Shown: positions 13,160 to 22,202, counted from the first letter of the stretch. The stretch is DNA of 64,000 nucleotides from a virus (IMGVR_UViG_3300036770_004143:206076-270075); one strand, 5' to 3'. The notes: generated from the letters alone by a model not told the origin. Translations and numbers: made by a program.

Positions 13160-13378
13160 TTACTGGCAGTTTCTTTTGTTGCGTTCTGCACAAAATTTAC
13201 AATTCCCTTTATGGGCAAGAAAATCTCTATTACCCCCTACTACACTTCCCACATATTCACATTCATCAATAATATAGGTTTTTATATATCTACTATTTAT
13301 GGTAGATATAACTTCACCATCTTTTTCACATCCACAAATAATGATAGATGCCAATAATACATAAGCAAATTTGTTCAT
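13160..13378 (-). CDS. Small lipoprotein
   Basis: The 72-residue protein has a lipoprotein signal (MNKFAYVLLASIIICGCEKDG; lipobox before Cys17) and a Cys-rich C-terminal half (ECEYVG..GNCKFCAERNKRNCQ) that could be disulphide-bonded or bind metal. It is probably anchored in the envelope of the infected cell. It starts 2 nt after the next gene's stop. Confidence 0.75.
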   Translation of the reverse strand: MNKFAYVLLASIIICGCEKDGEVISTINSRYIKTYIIDECEYVGSVVGGNRDFLAHKGNCKFCAERNKRNCQ

Positions 13379-13379
13379 A

Positions 13380-13628
13380 TTAGTTATATTTTTTGTAAAT
13401 TAATTCATAAGCACGTTCTAATTGTTTCTCCCAAGAATCTATTGGATAACCAGATGATTGTGAGTTTAAATTTTTTGACATCACCTTGAACTGGTCCGCA
13501 CACCCCTCTGTTAACATTCGATACAATGGGGCATCAACATCTTTTATTTCCAAAGCAACTTTTCTTGTTCCACTCTCAACCTCATCCATAAGTTTCTGGA
13601 TAAGACGCATTTTCTCCACTATTGTCAT
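13380..13628 (-). CDS. 82-residue hypothetical protein
   Basis: A soluble, helix-rich protein (MTIVEKMRLIQKLMDEVESG) with no recognised motif. It overlaps nothing and is spaced 3 nt from the small gene upstream, consistent with one operon 13799-13160. Confidence 0.65.
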   Translation of the reverse strand: MTIVEKMRLIQKLMDEVESGTRKVALEIKDVDAPLYRMLTEGCADQFKVMSKNLNSQSSGYPIDSWEKQLERAYELIYKKYN

Positions 13629-13631
13629 ATT

Positions 13632-13799
13632 CTATGAATTATATTGGTTCATTAAGTCAGCAAAATCAAATGCTTTGTCTATATTAATAGACCTATAAAC
13701 AATTCTAACATCTTTATCTTCTGCTATGATACTTAATGCATCTTGCTCATCAACAACAAAAGCAGACGTTCCATCAAAAAGAACATAATGTAATCCCAT
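13632..13799 (-). CDS. 55-residue hypothetical protein
   Basis: MGLHYVLFDGTSAFVVDEQD starts at 13799 and ends at TAG 13632. Codon use and operon spacing support it. It forms the head of a small minus-strand operon divergent from the plus-strand gene at 13902. Confidence 0.6.
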   Translation of the reverse strand: MGLHYVLFDGTSAFVVDEQDALSIIAEDKDVRIVYRSINIDKAFDFADLMNQYNS

Positions 13800-13901
13800 A
13801 GTAAAATGTTTTTAGAAATTTCCGTGAATACCACATCTTTATTTCTTTCACAAATATACACATTTTTTTTGAAACAAAAACTATTTATAAAAAAAAAGAA
13901 T

Positions 13902-14156
13902 ATGGAAGCCAAAAATATCAAAAATGTAAAAAAAATTAAGTATTACGAAGTTCCATTAGATGATGGAAAATTTGCATTAATGGACCAAAAGGAATTTGAT
14001 AAATGGTCTGTAGGTTCACCAGATGATGCCATTGCAAAAGCAAGTGGTCTTATTGAATATATTCTTTTTGAAATGGATGACAAGAATTATGCCATACCTG
14101 AATCAAAATTTGAAGCCTACATCAAAAAATTAAATGAAGATGCAAAAAACATATAA
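13902..14156 (+). CDS. 84-residue hypothetical protein
   Basis: The ATG at 13902 (MEAKNIKNVKKIKYYEVPLD) follows a CTATTTATAAAAAAAAAG stretch that serves as promoter-like/A-rich start context. The soluble product has a YEVPLDDGKFALMDQKEFDKW segment. Its last codons overlap the phosphoesterase start by 23 nt, so the two are probably coupled. Confidence 0.65.
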   Translation: MEAKNIKNVKKIKYYEVPLDDGKFALMDQKEFDKWSVGSPDDAIAKASGLIEYILFEMDDKNYAIPESKFEAYIKKLNEDAKNI

Positions 14157-14868
14157 GATAATCATAATGTCAGACTTGCATCTGGGTATGAATGATTCAA
14201 AACCAAAAGAAATACTTAACTTCTTATCCAGAATACAAACAGATACCTTAATCCTAAATGGTGATATCATTGATATTGATGCCCTAAATAGAGGAGCAAA
14301 ATGGAAAAATAAACACACAAAAGTATTATTAAAAATACTTGAAATGTCAAAGAAGACAAAAGTGGTTTATGTTAGGGGAAATCATGATGATGTTATAAAA
14401 AACTTCTTTAATGCAAGAATAGCAGGTATTGAATTTACTGATGAATATGAAATACAACTTGAAGATGATAAAAGATATTTAGTCTTACATGGTGATCAAC
14501 TTGAAAACTTTGAAGGAAAACTAAAAATACTTTATCATATTGGTTCAATAATGTATGATGCATTACTAACTCTAAATAATTATTACAACATCATTAGAAC
14601 AAAACTAAACCTACCCTATCACTCCCTATCCAAAGCAGCAAAAACAAATGTAAAGAAGATAATGTCATTTATATTTAAGTTTGAAACCAAGGCCATTGAA
14701 CTAGCTGAAAATAGAAACTTTGATGGTATAATATGTGGTCATATCCATACACCAATAATAAAGAAAATATCCAATATAGAATACCTTAATAGTGGCGACT
14801 GGGTTGAAAATAGAACAGCATTAGCCTTGGATTCAAACAACAAATGGTCAATCCTTAATCTTGAGTAA
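14134..14868 (+). CDS. LpxH-like calcineurin-fold phosphoesterase
   Basis: The 244-residue protein shows all motifs of dinuclear metallophosphoesterases: SDLHLG (13-18), NGDIID, RGNHDD, and GHIHTP in the C-terminal third, with a LHGDQ segment in between. Order and length (about 240) match UDP-2,3-diacylglucosamine pyrophosphatase LpxH of lipid A synthesis and its relatives. A heptose-kinase-like gene lies 700 bp away, so both may alter host lipopolysaccharide. Another phosphoester substrate cannot be excluded. ATG at 14140 is an alternative start. Confidence 0.82.
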   Translation: MKMQKTYKIIIMSDLHLGMNDSKPKEILNFLSRIQTDTLILNGDIIDIDALNRGAKWKNKHTKVLLKILEMSKKTKVVYVRGNHDDVIKNFFNARIAGIEFTDEYEIQLEDDKRYLVLHGDQLENFEGKLKILYHIGSIMYDALLTLNNYYNIIRTKLNLPYHSLSKAAKTNVKKIMSFIFKFETKAIELAENRNFDGIICGHIHTPIIKKISNIEYLNSGDWVENRTALALDSNNKWSILNLE

Positions 14869-14955
14869 TTCAAAATATTTTTTCCTAACCAATGCACCCA
14901 ACTCCTGATCATTTGGTGTTTCCAATATTTCTTTTTCTGTAATTTTTATATTCAT
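14848..14955 (-). CDS. 35-residue conserved phage protein
   Basis: MNIKITEKEILETPNDQELG starts at 14955 and ends with a TGA at 14848, overlapping the convergent phosphoesterase by 21 nt. The ILETPND-ELGALVRKKY pattern is typical of a very short conserved phage protein of unknown role. Confidence 0.65.
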   Translation of the reverse strand: MNIKITEKEILETPNDQELGALVRKKYFELLKIKD

Positions 14956-15500
14956 ATAATTTGATTTAATATTCTCCCAACAGTTTCATCATCAACACTT
15001 ATGGTTTCATATTTAACGCCATACAAATCCAACATATCTTTTATCTCTTTATCAATTATTATTGATTCATCCAATGTCTGAAACCTTTCCCCCTCATCAT
15101 ATGATGAATTTAAATTACGTTCAAGAAAATAATTAACATTATCATATCTATTAAATAAATTAACTATAAATGAATCAAATTCTTTACCATATAGAGATGA
15201 TATGAAATCCCCCTCCTTCTTGTATTTTTCCTTATAAACAAGTGCAAACAATATTGGTGAATCACATATAACAAAATCAACCTTACCATAAGACCTAACA
15301 ATATTCCTATGCTGATTTGCTGTAATATAAAACTGATCCTTTATTGCACCTGTATTTTCATCCCAAGCCAAGTTTTTGGGAAACTCATATGGATTATCAA
15401 CACTAATATGTTGTTTCTTTAATTCATACATCAAACCACTAGCAATAGTGCTTTTTCCAGCACCTGGACCAGCAAATAAATTAATTATCTGTGTTTTCAT
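14952..15500 (-). CDS. P-loop ATPase/kinase-like phage protein
   Basis: The 182-residue protein begins MKTQIINLFAGPGAGKSTIA with a Walker A motif GPGAGKST (11-18), a DFVICDSP Walker-B-like strand (about 75-82), and a GERFQTL lid-like segment. This is a recurrent phage family related to AAA/NadR-type kinases. Substrate unknown. The end overlaps the start of the 35-residue gene by 4 nt. Confidence 0.8.
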   Translation of the reverse strand: MKTQIINLFAGPGAGKSTIASGLMYELKKQHISVDNPYEFPKNLAWDENTGAIKDQFYITANQHRNIVRSYGKVDFVICDSPILFALVYKEKYKKEGDFISSLYGKEFDSFIVNLFNRYDNVNYFLERNLNSSYDEGERFQTLDESIIIDKEIKDMLDLYGVKYETISVDDETVGRILNQII

Positions 15501-15564
15501 TTTTTTTTTAAAATTTAAAAAAAAAGATTTATGATGTCCAGTTTCTATTGTAAAAAACTTGACA

Positions 15565-16296
15565 CTAATCTGGCAAACTTGTTCCCCTCTTTAACACAAC
15601 TTTATATGCCATCTTATTTCCTGTTCTTATGGCTTCTATGATGCTTTCATTCTTATATAGGGATAATGCCAAGGCAGCGGTAAAAGTGTCTCCTGCTCCA
15701 CTTATGTCAATGGTGGGGGCATTTTTCTCTTGCATGTAAACTATACCATTATGGGAAACTCCATTACCACCCATTGTTATGATAAACTTCTCTCTATTCT
15801 GATTATTAATCAAATCCTTATTGTTCTCATACTCATCCTGGTTTAGTTTAATATAATCAATGCTATTGATAATATCATCTGTTAATCTCCTCTTGCTATC
15901 CAATATGGTTGTCTTGGATTGCTTTGCTATTTTAACAATATCATCATTAGTCAAATAACCCTTATTGTAATCACTAATAATAGTGATACCATATTTGTTA
16001 TCAATGTCACCATAATAAGAATCAACATTATCCTCACCTGTGTCAACCCTTATAAAAGAATGATTGGTTTTCTCATCAACATACCTCTTCTTCTTTATCT
16101 TATTCTTCTGTGTAATTAACCTTATGCTCACATTTGAATCCATATTAATAACATTATTATATACATTCATAGCCATCCCACCAGCCTTAACCTTATGTGT
16201 TGGAATTAATACCGGAACAGGTGCTTCTGGTGATAACCTTGTGCTTTTTGTGTAAACATATATGTCTCTACAACTTTCTCCTATTACTATAATCAT
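15565..16296 (-). CDS. PfkB-family sugar kinase similar to heptose-7-phosphate kinase (HldE/HldA type)
   Basis: The 243-residue protein has LSPEAPVPVL (about 22-31), a hallmark of the RfaE/HldE kinase domain, AGGMAMNV for sugar binding, and the C-terminal catalytic DISGAGDTF (about 197-205; Asp of GAGD is the base). It is shorter than the usual kinase domain of about 310 residues, mainly in the lid region. Bacterial homologues make ADP-heptose for LPS; here it may remodel host LPS or make a nucleotide sugar. Its ATG overlaps the stop of the first LRR gene (TAATG). Confidence 0.82.
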   Translation of the reverse strand: MIIVIGESCRDIYVYTKSTRLSPEAPVPVLIPTHKVKAGGMAMNVYNNVINMDSNVSIRLITQKNKIKKKRYVDEKTNHSFIRVDTGEDNVDSYYGDIDNKYGITIISDYNKGYLTNDDIVKIAKQSKTTILDSKRRLTDDIINSIDYIKLNQDEYENNKDLINNQNREKFIITMGGNGVSHNGIVYMQEKNAPTIDISGAGDTFTAALALSLYKNESIIEAIRTGNKMAYKVVLKRGTSLPD

Positions 16297-17003
16297 TATC
16301 TATATATTTTTCCTTTTATAAACCCAGGTTTAATCATTTCTCTTAATTCTTCATCTGTATATTTTTCTAATTTTGTACTACCCATATACAACATACCCCC
16401 AACCTTTAAGCCTTTTGGTAATGAGGTTATTTTTATATGTCTTAAATCCAAATTACCACCAACTTTCAATCCTTCTGGTAATGATGTTATTTGTTCACAG
16501 CCAAATAATGACAAATCACGCCCAACTTTAAAACCTTTGGGTAATGAGGTTATCTTTGTATATGATAAATCCAAATTACCCCCAACTTCCAAGCCTTCTG
16601 GTAATGAGGTTATGTTTGAATCATATAAACTCAAATTACCCCCAACTTTCAATCCTTCTGATAATGAAGTTATATTTGTATATTCTAAATTCAAATCCAT
16701 TTTAACTTTTAATCCTTTAGGTAATGAAGTTATGTCTGTGTCGTTCAAACTCAAATGACCCCCAACTTCCAAACCTTCTGGTAATGAGGTTATTTTTGAT
16801 TGTGCTAAATACAAATCACCCCCAACTTTAAAACCTTCTGGTAATGAGGTTATATTTGTATATTCTAAATCCAAATCACCTTCAATGGTTAAATCTTTCT
16901 CTGTTAACGGTATATCATTCATATGTTTCCACAAAAATGGTGCTCTACGCTTCTCCTTCTCTTCAAGGAACTCAAATATTCTTTTTAATTGTTCTTCTTC
17001 CAT
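16296..17003 (-). CDS. LRR-array protein 1 (8 repeats)
   Basis: This 235-residue protein consists of an N-terminal helix (MEEEQLKRIFEFLEEKEKRR), a short PFLWK-PLTEKDL linker, eight repeats of about 21 residues with the consensus I-SLP-GLKVGG-LDL, and a C-terminal LREMIKPGFIKGKIYR cap. The repeat has the spacing of leucine-rich repeats, so a curved solenoid used for binding is likely. Stop and start codons overlap neighbours on both sides as TAATG, so the array is translated from one transcript by reinitiation. Function unknown. Confidence 0.85.
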   Translation of the reverse strand: MEEEQLKRIFEFLEEKEKRRAPFLWKHMNDIPLTEKDLTIEGDLDLEYTNITSLPEGFKVGGDLYLAQSKITSLPEGLEVGGHLSLNDTDITSLPKGLKVKMDLNLEYTNITSLSEGLKVGGNLSLYDSNITSLPEGLEVGGNLDLSYTKITSLPKGFKVGRDLSLFGCEQITSLPEGLKVGGNLDLRHIKITSLPKGLKVGGMLYMGSTKLEKYTDEELREMIKPGFIKGKIYR

Positions 17004-17530
17004 TATCTATATATATTTCCTTTTATAAACCCAGGTTTAATCATGTCTCTTATCTCATCATCTGTGTATTTGGCTAAATTTGTTCCATAAATATACAAAT
17101 ATGTACCAACCTCCAATCCTTTTGGTAATGAAGTTATTTTTGTATGTCTTAAATCCAAATTACCGCCAACTTTCAATCCTTCTGGTAATGATGTTATTTG
17201 TTCACAGCCAAATAACGACAAGTCACGCCCAACTTTAAAACCTTCTGGTAGTGAAGTTATTTTACTATTTTTTAAATATATTATACCATCAACTTTTAAA
17301 CTTTTTGGTAATGAGGTTATGGCTAAACCAATCAAACTCAAGGAACCCCCCACTTCCAATCCTTCTGGCAATGATGTTATTTTTGAACCTTTTAAATTCA
17401 AATTACCTTTAACAATTAATTCTTCTTTTGTTAATGGCATTTCATTCTTAAATTTCCATAAAAATGGTACTTTGTGACCTTCCTTCTCTTCAAGGAACTC
17501 AAATATTCTTTTTAGTTGTTCTTCTTCCAT
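17003..17530 (-). CDS. LRR-array protein 2 (5 repeats)
   Basis: The 175-residue paralogue shares head and cap with its neighbours and has five SLP-type repeats. Its C-terminal half (LFGCEQITSLPEGLKVGG onward) is almost identical to that of protein 1, at both protein and DNA level, which points to gene conversion or recent duplication. Confidence 0.85.
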   Translation of the reverse strand: MEEEQLKRIFEFLEEKEGHKVPFLWKFKNEMPLTKEELIVKGNLNLKGSKITSLPEGLEVGGSLSLIGLAITSLPKSLKVDGIIYLKNSKITSLPEGFKVGRDLSLFGCEQITSLPEGLKVGGNLDLRHTKITSLPKGLEVGTYLYIYGTNLAKYTDDEIRDMIKPGFIKGNIYR

Positions 17531-18294
17531 TATCTTACTATTCTTCCGTTTATAAACCCAGGTTTAATCATTTCTCTTAATTCTTCATCATCTAAATCCA
17601 TTGCAAATACACTTGCTCGGATAAATAAATCACCCCCAACTTGCAAACCTTTTGGAATCGGTGTCACATTGGTGTTATATATATTTAAATACCCACCAAC
17701 TTTTAATCCTTCTGGTAATGAAATAGTCCCCAACCCAGTTAAATCCAAATCACCTTTAATATCCAAAGTGTTAGTAATAAAAGTTTTTGAAGTTATTAAT
17801 CCACCAATTTTTAAACCATTTGGTATTTTTGTTAACCTATCTAATTCTGTGTATTTCACAATTAAAATACCCCCAACTTGCAAACCTTTTGGAAGTGATT
17901 CCACTTGTGTATCTGATAAATCCAAAGAACCACCAACTTGCAAATCTTCTGGTAATGAGGTTATGTTTGCATATGATAAAGTTAAATCAACCCCAACTTT
18001 TAATCCCCTTGGTAATGATTTTATAAGACTATGATCCAAATATAGGCTACCACCAACTTCCAAACCTTCTGGTAATGTTTCTATATCTGATTCAGTTAAA
18101 TTCAAATCACCTCCAACTTTCAATCCTTCTGGTAGTGATTCTATATTTGAATCTGAAAAATCCAAATCACCTTTAACATTTAAATCTTCTTCTGTTAATG
18201 GTTGATTATTTATTAACTTCCAAATAAATGGCACTTTATGTTCTCCTTTTCCTTCAAGGAATTCAAATATTCTTTTTAGTTGCTCTTTTTCCAT
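17530..18294 (-). CDS. LRR-array protein 3 (about 8 repeats)
   Basis: The 254-residue paralogue has eight repeats, one irregular (TKIPNGLKIGGLITSKTF) in the centre. The LSDTQVESLPKGLQVGG unit is shared with protein 8, again suggesting exchange of repeat units. The cap is LREMIKPGFINGRIVR. Confidence 0.85.
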   Translation of the reverse strand: MEKEQLKRIFEFLEGKGEHKVPFIWKLINNQPLTEEDLNVKGDLDFSDSNIESLPEGLKVGGDLNLTESDIETLPEGLEVGGSLYLDHSLIKSLPRGLKVGVDLTLSYANITSLPEDLQVGGSLDLSDTQVESLPKGLQVGGILIVKYTELDRLTKIPNGLKIGGLITSKTFITNTLDIKGDLDLTGLGTISLPEGLKVGGYLNIYNTNVTPIPKGLQVGGDLFIRASVFAMDLDDEELREMIKPGFINGRIVR

Positions 18295-18297
18295 AAG

Positions 18298-18813
18298 TTA
18301 CTCCCATTCATCATCTATTTCTCCACCCACTTGGCCACCAGTTGATTCAATCTTGTTATATAACTGATCAACTGTATATGATTTGGCAAGTGGAGTATTA
18401 GCAATATAAAAATTATTATAAATGTACAAATTATTTGGCACATTTGTTATTTCATTACATCCCATAATATATAAATTCTGCCCAACATACAAATTGTCTG
18501 GAAGACTTGATATATTAGTATAATCTAAATATAAATCATCTTGAACATATAATCTATCTGGTAGATTTATTAACTCTTTGCAAAAACTCAAGTTCATTGT
18601 ACCCTTAATATATAAGTCATTTGGCAATTTTCTTATATCAGAATTATTTACATCTAAATAACCATCATATACATATCTTTTATCACTTGAATATGCTTCA
18701 AGTTCATCAACCAAATCTTGCTTAAGAATGAAGTTTACCATTCTTATAGGTTGATCCACATTCTCTCTCTCTTTGAGAAATTTGAATATCTTGCTTAATT
18801 GTTCTGCTCTCAT
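18298..18813 (-). CDS. LRR-array protein 4 (divergent, about 4 repeats)
   Basis: The 171-residue protein keeps the N-terminal helix (MRAEQLSKIFKFLKERENVD) but has a different linker, repeats of the form LPNDLYIKG-MNLS, and an acidic C terminus (GGQVGGEIDDEWE) instead of the IKPGFIKG cap. It is the outlier of the family and may have a different partner. Its ATG overlaps the stop of protein 5 by 4 nt. Confidence 0.82.
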   Translation of the reverse strand: MRAEQLSKIFKFLKERENVDQPIRMVNFILKQDLVDELEAYSSDKRYVYDGYLDVNNSDIRKLPNDLYIKGTMNLSFCKELINLPDRLYVQDDLYLDYTNISSLPDNLYVGQNLYIMGCNEITNVPNNLYIYNNFYIANTPLAKSYTVDQLYNKIESTGGQVGGEIDDEWE

Positions 18814-19508
18814 GGTCTTCTTATTCTTCCTAATACAAATCCAGGTTTTATCATTTCTCTTATTTCATCATCTGTGTATTTTATTGCTATAAACAAATCA
18901 CCCCCAACTGCCAATCCTTTTGGCAATGTTTTTATTGATAACATAGATAAATCCAAGTCTTGGCCAACTTTTAAATCCTCTGGTAATGAGTTTATTTTTG
19001 TGTTATTCAACCACAAGTTGCCCCAAACTACCAATCCTTCTGGTAATGATTCTATTTTTGATTTTATTAAATCCAAACTACCCTGGAGTTTTAAACCTTT
19101 TGGTAATGAAGTTATTTCTGAACCAAGAAGACTCAAATTACGATAAACTTCCAAGCCTTCTGGTAATGAGGTTATTTTTGAATTATTTAAATTTAAATTA
19201 CCCGTAACTTTTAATCCTTTTGGTAATGATTTTATACTTGATGCGTTTAAGTCCAAATCACCCCCAACTTCCAAGCCTTCTGGTAGTGATTTTAAAAATT
19301 TGGTCATATCCAAGTGCAAATCACCATAAACTTTCAAGCCTTCTGGTAATGAGGTTACGTTACTATACGACAAATCCAAATCATCATCAACAATTAATTC
19401 TTCTTTTGTTAATGGTTGATTGTTTATAAACTTCCATCTTAATGGCACTTTATGTTCCCCTTTCCTTTCAAGGAAATCAAATATTCTTTTTAATGCTTCG
19501 TTTTTCAT
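18810..19508 (-). CDS. LRR-array protein 5 (8 repeats)
   Basis: The 232-residue paralogue starts MKNEALKRIFDFLERKGEHK and has eight repeats and the cap REMIKPGFVLGRIRRP. One repeat (TKFLKSLPEGLEVGG) carries a one-residue insertion. Start and stop overlap the neighbouring paralogues. Confidence 0.85.
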   Translation of the reverse strand: MKNEALKRIFDFLERKGEHKVPLRWKFINNQPLTKEELIVDDDLDLSYSNVTSLPEGLKVYGDLHLDMTKFLKSLPEGLEVGGDLDLNASSIKSLPKGLKVTGNLNLNNSKITSLPEGLEVYRNLSLLGSEITSLPKGLKLQGSLDLIKSKIESLPEGLVVWGNLWLNNTKINSLPEDLKVGQDLDLSMLSIKTLPKGLAVGGDLFIAIKYTDDEIREMIKPGFVLGRIRRP

Positions 19509-19915
19509 TATCCTATTATTTCACCTTTTATAAATCCAGGTTTTATCATTTCTATTATATCCTCATGATAATAATCTTCACTTATGGGTGTTCTATAGAT
19601 ATACAATTTACCACCAACTTTCAAGCCTTTTGGTAGTGAATTTATTAATGAACCAGATAAATCCAAATTACCACCAACTTCCAACCCTTCTGGTAATGAT
19701 TTTATTATTGTTTCATCTAATTCCAAAGTACCCTCAACTTTCAAGCCTTCTGGCAATGATGTTATATTTATATCTGTTAAAATCAAATCACCTTTAACAT
19801 TTAATTCATCTTCTGTTAGTGGTATATTATTTTTCAACTTCCAAATAAATGGTGCTTTATGTTCCCCTTTCCTTTCAAGGAAATCAAATATTCTTTTTAA
19901 TACTTCTTTTTTCAT
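19508..19915 (-). CDS. LRR-array protein 6 (3 repeats)
   Basis: At 135 residues this is among the shortest full members: N-terminal helix MKKEVLKRIFDFLERKGEHK, three repeats, and cap MIKPGFIKGEIIG. It shows the minimum architecture of the family. Confidence 0.85.
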   Translation of the reverse strand: MKKEVLKRIFDFLERKGEHKAPFIWKLKNNIPLTEDELNVKGDLILTDINITSLPEGLKVEGTLELDETIIKSLPEGLEVGGNLDLSGSLINSLPKGLKVGGKLYIYRTPISEDYYHEDIIEMIKPGFIKGEIIG

Positions 19916-20694
19916 TACCTTTTTATTTTTCCTTTTATAAATCCAGGTTGAATCATCTTTCTTAATTTATAAGTAGTAAGTTCATTTAAAGATGAATATT
20001 CCAACATTAAATCTCCAAAAACTTCTAATCCTTTTGGCAATGACTTTATTGTTGTATATTGCAATAATAAATCACCACCAACTTTCAAACCTTCTGGCAA
20101 TGATTTTATTTGCTCGCAACCAAATAATAACAAATCACCCCAAACTTCCAATCCTTCTGGTAATGAAGTTAATTCTTTGCAATATGCTAAATTCAATTTA
20201 CCATTAACTTTCAAATCATCTGGTAATGTTTCTATCTTTGACTCTCGTAAATATAACTCACCACCAACTTCCAATCCTTTTGGTAATGATTTTATACCTG
20301 TATCTAATAAATTTAGAACACCATCAACTTTTAAGCCTTCTGGTAATGATTCTATTTCTGAACGCATTAAATTTAATGATCCAACTTTCAAACTTTTTGG
20401 TAGTGTTTTTATTGACGTATAAGATAAATCCAAATTACCACCAACTTCCAACCCTTCTGGTAAAGAGATTATATTTGACCATTGTAAATTTAAATTACCA
20501 CCAACTTTCAATCCTTTTGGTAATGAGGTTATGTCTTTCATACTCAAATTCAAATCACCTTTAATATCCAAATCTTTCTTTGTTAATGGCTCATTAAAGA
20601 CTATTCTCCATAGTAATGTCCCTTTTGCTTGGTGTGATTTCTTTTCCTTATCTTCAAGAAATTCAAATATTCTTTTTAATGCTTCTTTTTCCAT
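19915..20694 (-). CDS. LRR-array protein 7 (9 repeats)
   Basis: The longest paralogue (259 residues) has nine repeats. Its linker carries an insertion (DKEKKSHQAKGTLLWRI) shared in part with protein 8 (KVKGTLRWKI). The cap is LRKMIQPGFIKGKIKR. Confidence 0.85.
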   Translation of the reverse strand: MEKEALKRIFEFLEDKEKKSHQAKGTLLWRIVFNEPLTKKDLDIKGDLNLSMKDITSLPKGLKVGGNLNLQWSNIISLPEGLEVGGNLDLSYTSIKTLPKSLKVGSLNLMRSEIESLPEGLKVDGVLNLLDTGIKSLPKGLEVGGELYLRESKIETLPDDLKVNGKLNLAYCKELTSLPEGLEVWGDLLLFGCEQIKSLPEGLKVGGDLLLQYTTIKSLPKGLEVFGDLMLEYSSLNELTTYKLRKMIQPGFIKGKIKR

Positions 20695-21233
20695 TATCTT
20701 ATTATTTCCCCTTTTATAAATCCAGGTTTAATCATATCTCTTAATTCTTTATCTATGTATTCTAATAATGCTGTATTTTTAATAATCAACTCACCTTTAA
20801 CTTCCAACCCTTTTGGCAATAAGGTTATCTTTGTTCTTCTTAAATCCAAAGTGCCACCAACTTGCAAACCTTTTGGAAGCAATTCCACTTGTGTATCTGA
20901 TAAATCCAAATCCCTACCAACTTGCAAATCTTCTGGTAATGAGGTTATGTTTGAACCTTCCAAATATATATCACGTCTAACATATAAATCACTTGGTAAT
21001 GATTTTAATTTAGGTGTATAAGATAAATTCAAATTGCCACCAATTTTTAAACCTTCTGGTAAGTAGGGTATATCTGAATGTTCTAAAAACAAACCACCTT
21101 TAATATCCAAATCTTCCTTTGTTAATGGCTCATTAAATTCAATTTTCCATCTCAAAGTTCCTTTTACTTTGGCCAATTTATTTTCCTTCTCTTCAAGGAA
21201 TTCAAATATTCTTTTTAGTTGTTCTTTTTGCAT
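20694..21233 (-). CDS. LRR-array protein 8 (5 repeats)
   Basis: This 179-residue paralogue has five repeats, including TPKLKSLPSDLYVRRDIYLE, nearly the same as the TPKLKSLPSDLDVKGDIYLE unit of protein 9 next door. The shared unit supports exchange between adjacent genes. Confidence 0.85.
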   Translation of the reverse strand: MQKEQLKRIFEFLEEKENKLAKVKGTLRWKIEFNEPLTKEDLDIKGGLFLEHSDIPYLPEGLKIGGNLNLSYTPKLKSLPSDLYVRRDIYLEGSNITSLPEDLQVGRDLDLSDTQVELLPKGLQVGGTLDLRRTKITLLPKGLEVKGELIIKNTALLEYIDKELRDMIKPGFIKGEIIR

Positions 21234-21700
21234 TATTTATGTATTTTTCCTTTCACAAATCCAGGTTTTATCATTTCTAATAATTCATAACGTTCATATT
21301 TCATCATTGTTGTCAATTCCAAATGTAAATCACCACCAACTTCCAATCCTTTTGGTAATGATTTTATATCTGTATATGTTAAATCCAAATCACCACCAAC
21401 TTTTAACCCTTCTGGTAATGATTCTATTATTGAGCCTTCCAAGTATATATCACCTTTAACATCTAAATCACTTGGTAATGATTTTAATTTAGGTGTATAA
21501 GATAAATTCAAATCACCAGCAACTTTCAAACCTTCTGGTAAGGATTTTATTTTTGAAAATGCTAAATTCAAATCACTTGTAACATTTAAATCTTCCTTTA
21601 CTATTGGCTCATTATTTACTAATTTCCATTTAAATGGTGTTTTATGTTCTCCCTTCCTTTCAAGGAAATCAAATATTCTTTTTAATGCTTCTTTTTCCAT
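21233..21700 (-). CDS. LRR-array protein 9 (4 repeats)
   Basis: The 155-residue paralogue starts MEKEALKRIFDFLERKGEHK, has four repeats and ends MIKPGFVKGKIHK. Stop and start codons overlap neighbours on both sides. Confidence 0.85.
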   Translation of the reverse strand: MEKEALKRIFDFLERKGEHKTPFKWKLVNNEPIVKEDLNVTSDLNLAFSKIKSLPEGLKVAGDLNLSYTPKLKSLPSDLDVKGDIYLEGSIIESLPEGLKVGGDLDLTYTDIKSLPKGLEVGGDLHLELTTMMKYERYELLEMIKPGFVKGKIHK

Positions 21701-22170
21701 TATCTATATATTTCTCCTTTTATAAACCCAGGTTTAATCATTTCTCTTAATTCATCATCTGTGTATTTTGTTAATGGTGTATAACGAATATTCAAATCAC
21801 CATCAACATATAAACTTTCTGGTAATGAGGTTATGTTATTACAATAAGCTAAATTCAAACCACCACCAACTTTCAAACCTTCTGGTAATGATGTTATTCT
21901 GGTATGAAGTAAATTTAATGCTCCACCAACTTTTAATCCTTTTGGTAATGAATTTAATTTTTCAGAATATGATAAAACCAAATCACCACTAACTTTCAAT
22001 CCTTCTGGTAATGAGGTTATCTTTGAATCAAATAAATACAAACGACCCTTAATATTTAATTCTTCTTTTGTGAATGGTATTTCACATTTGACTTTAAATA
22101 TAAACGGCACTTTATGTTTTTCCTTCTCTTCAAGGAATTCAAATATTCTTTTTAGTTGTTCTTTTTTCAT
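21700..22170 (-). CDS. LRR-array protein 10 (4 repeats), first gene of the main array
   Basis: This 156-residue paralogue is the promoter-proximal gene of the ten-gene array. A GTATATTTATTGTAA motif lies 12 nt upstream of its ATG. The product has four repeats and the cap LREMIKPGFIKGEIYR. Confidence 0.85.
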   Translation of the reverse strand: MKKEQLKRIFEFLEEKEKHKVPFIFKVKCEIPFTKEELNIKGRLYLFDSKITSLPEGLKVSGDLVLSYSEKLNSLPKGLKVGGALNLLHTRITSLPEGLKVGGGLNLAYCNNITSLPESLYVDGDLNIRYTPLTKYTDDELREMIKPGFIKGEIYR

Positions 22171-22181
22171 TATAAAATTTA

Positions 22182-22196
22182 TTACAATAAATATAC
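22182..22196 (-). promoter_or_regulatory. Promoter-like motif GTATATTTATTGTAA before the LRR array
   Basis: It lies between a terminator-like hairpin and the first LRR gene (start 22170), the position expected for the promoter of the whole ten-gene array. It matches the motif before the genes starting at 4984 and 31682. Confidence 0.5.
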
Positions 22197-22202
22197 AAAA
22201 TA

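Noticed and set aside
13733-13921. Minus-strand 62-residue hydrophobic frame
   Set aside because: It overlaps the better supported 55-residue gene and the plus-strand start region, and its hydrophobic residues come from T-runs.
16537-21459. Long plus-strand open frames opposite the LRR array
   Set aside because: They mirror the repeat periodicity of the minus-strand genes, have no starts with A-rich context and read as low-quality repeats; they are antisense shadows.
16296-22170. CRISPR-like periodic repeats
   Set aside because: The period is about 63 nt, in frame, and encodes LRR units; there are no unique spacers or near-identical palindromic repeats.
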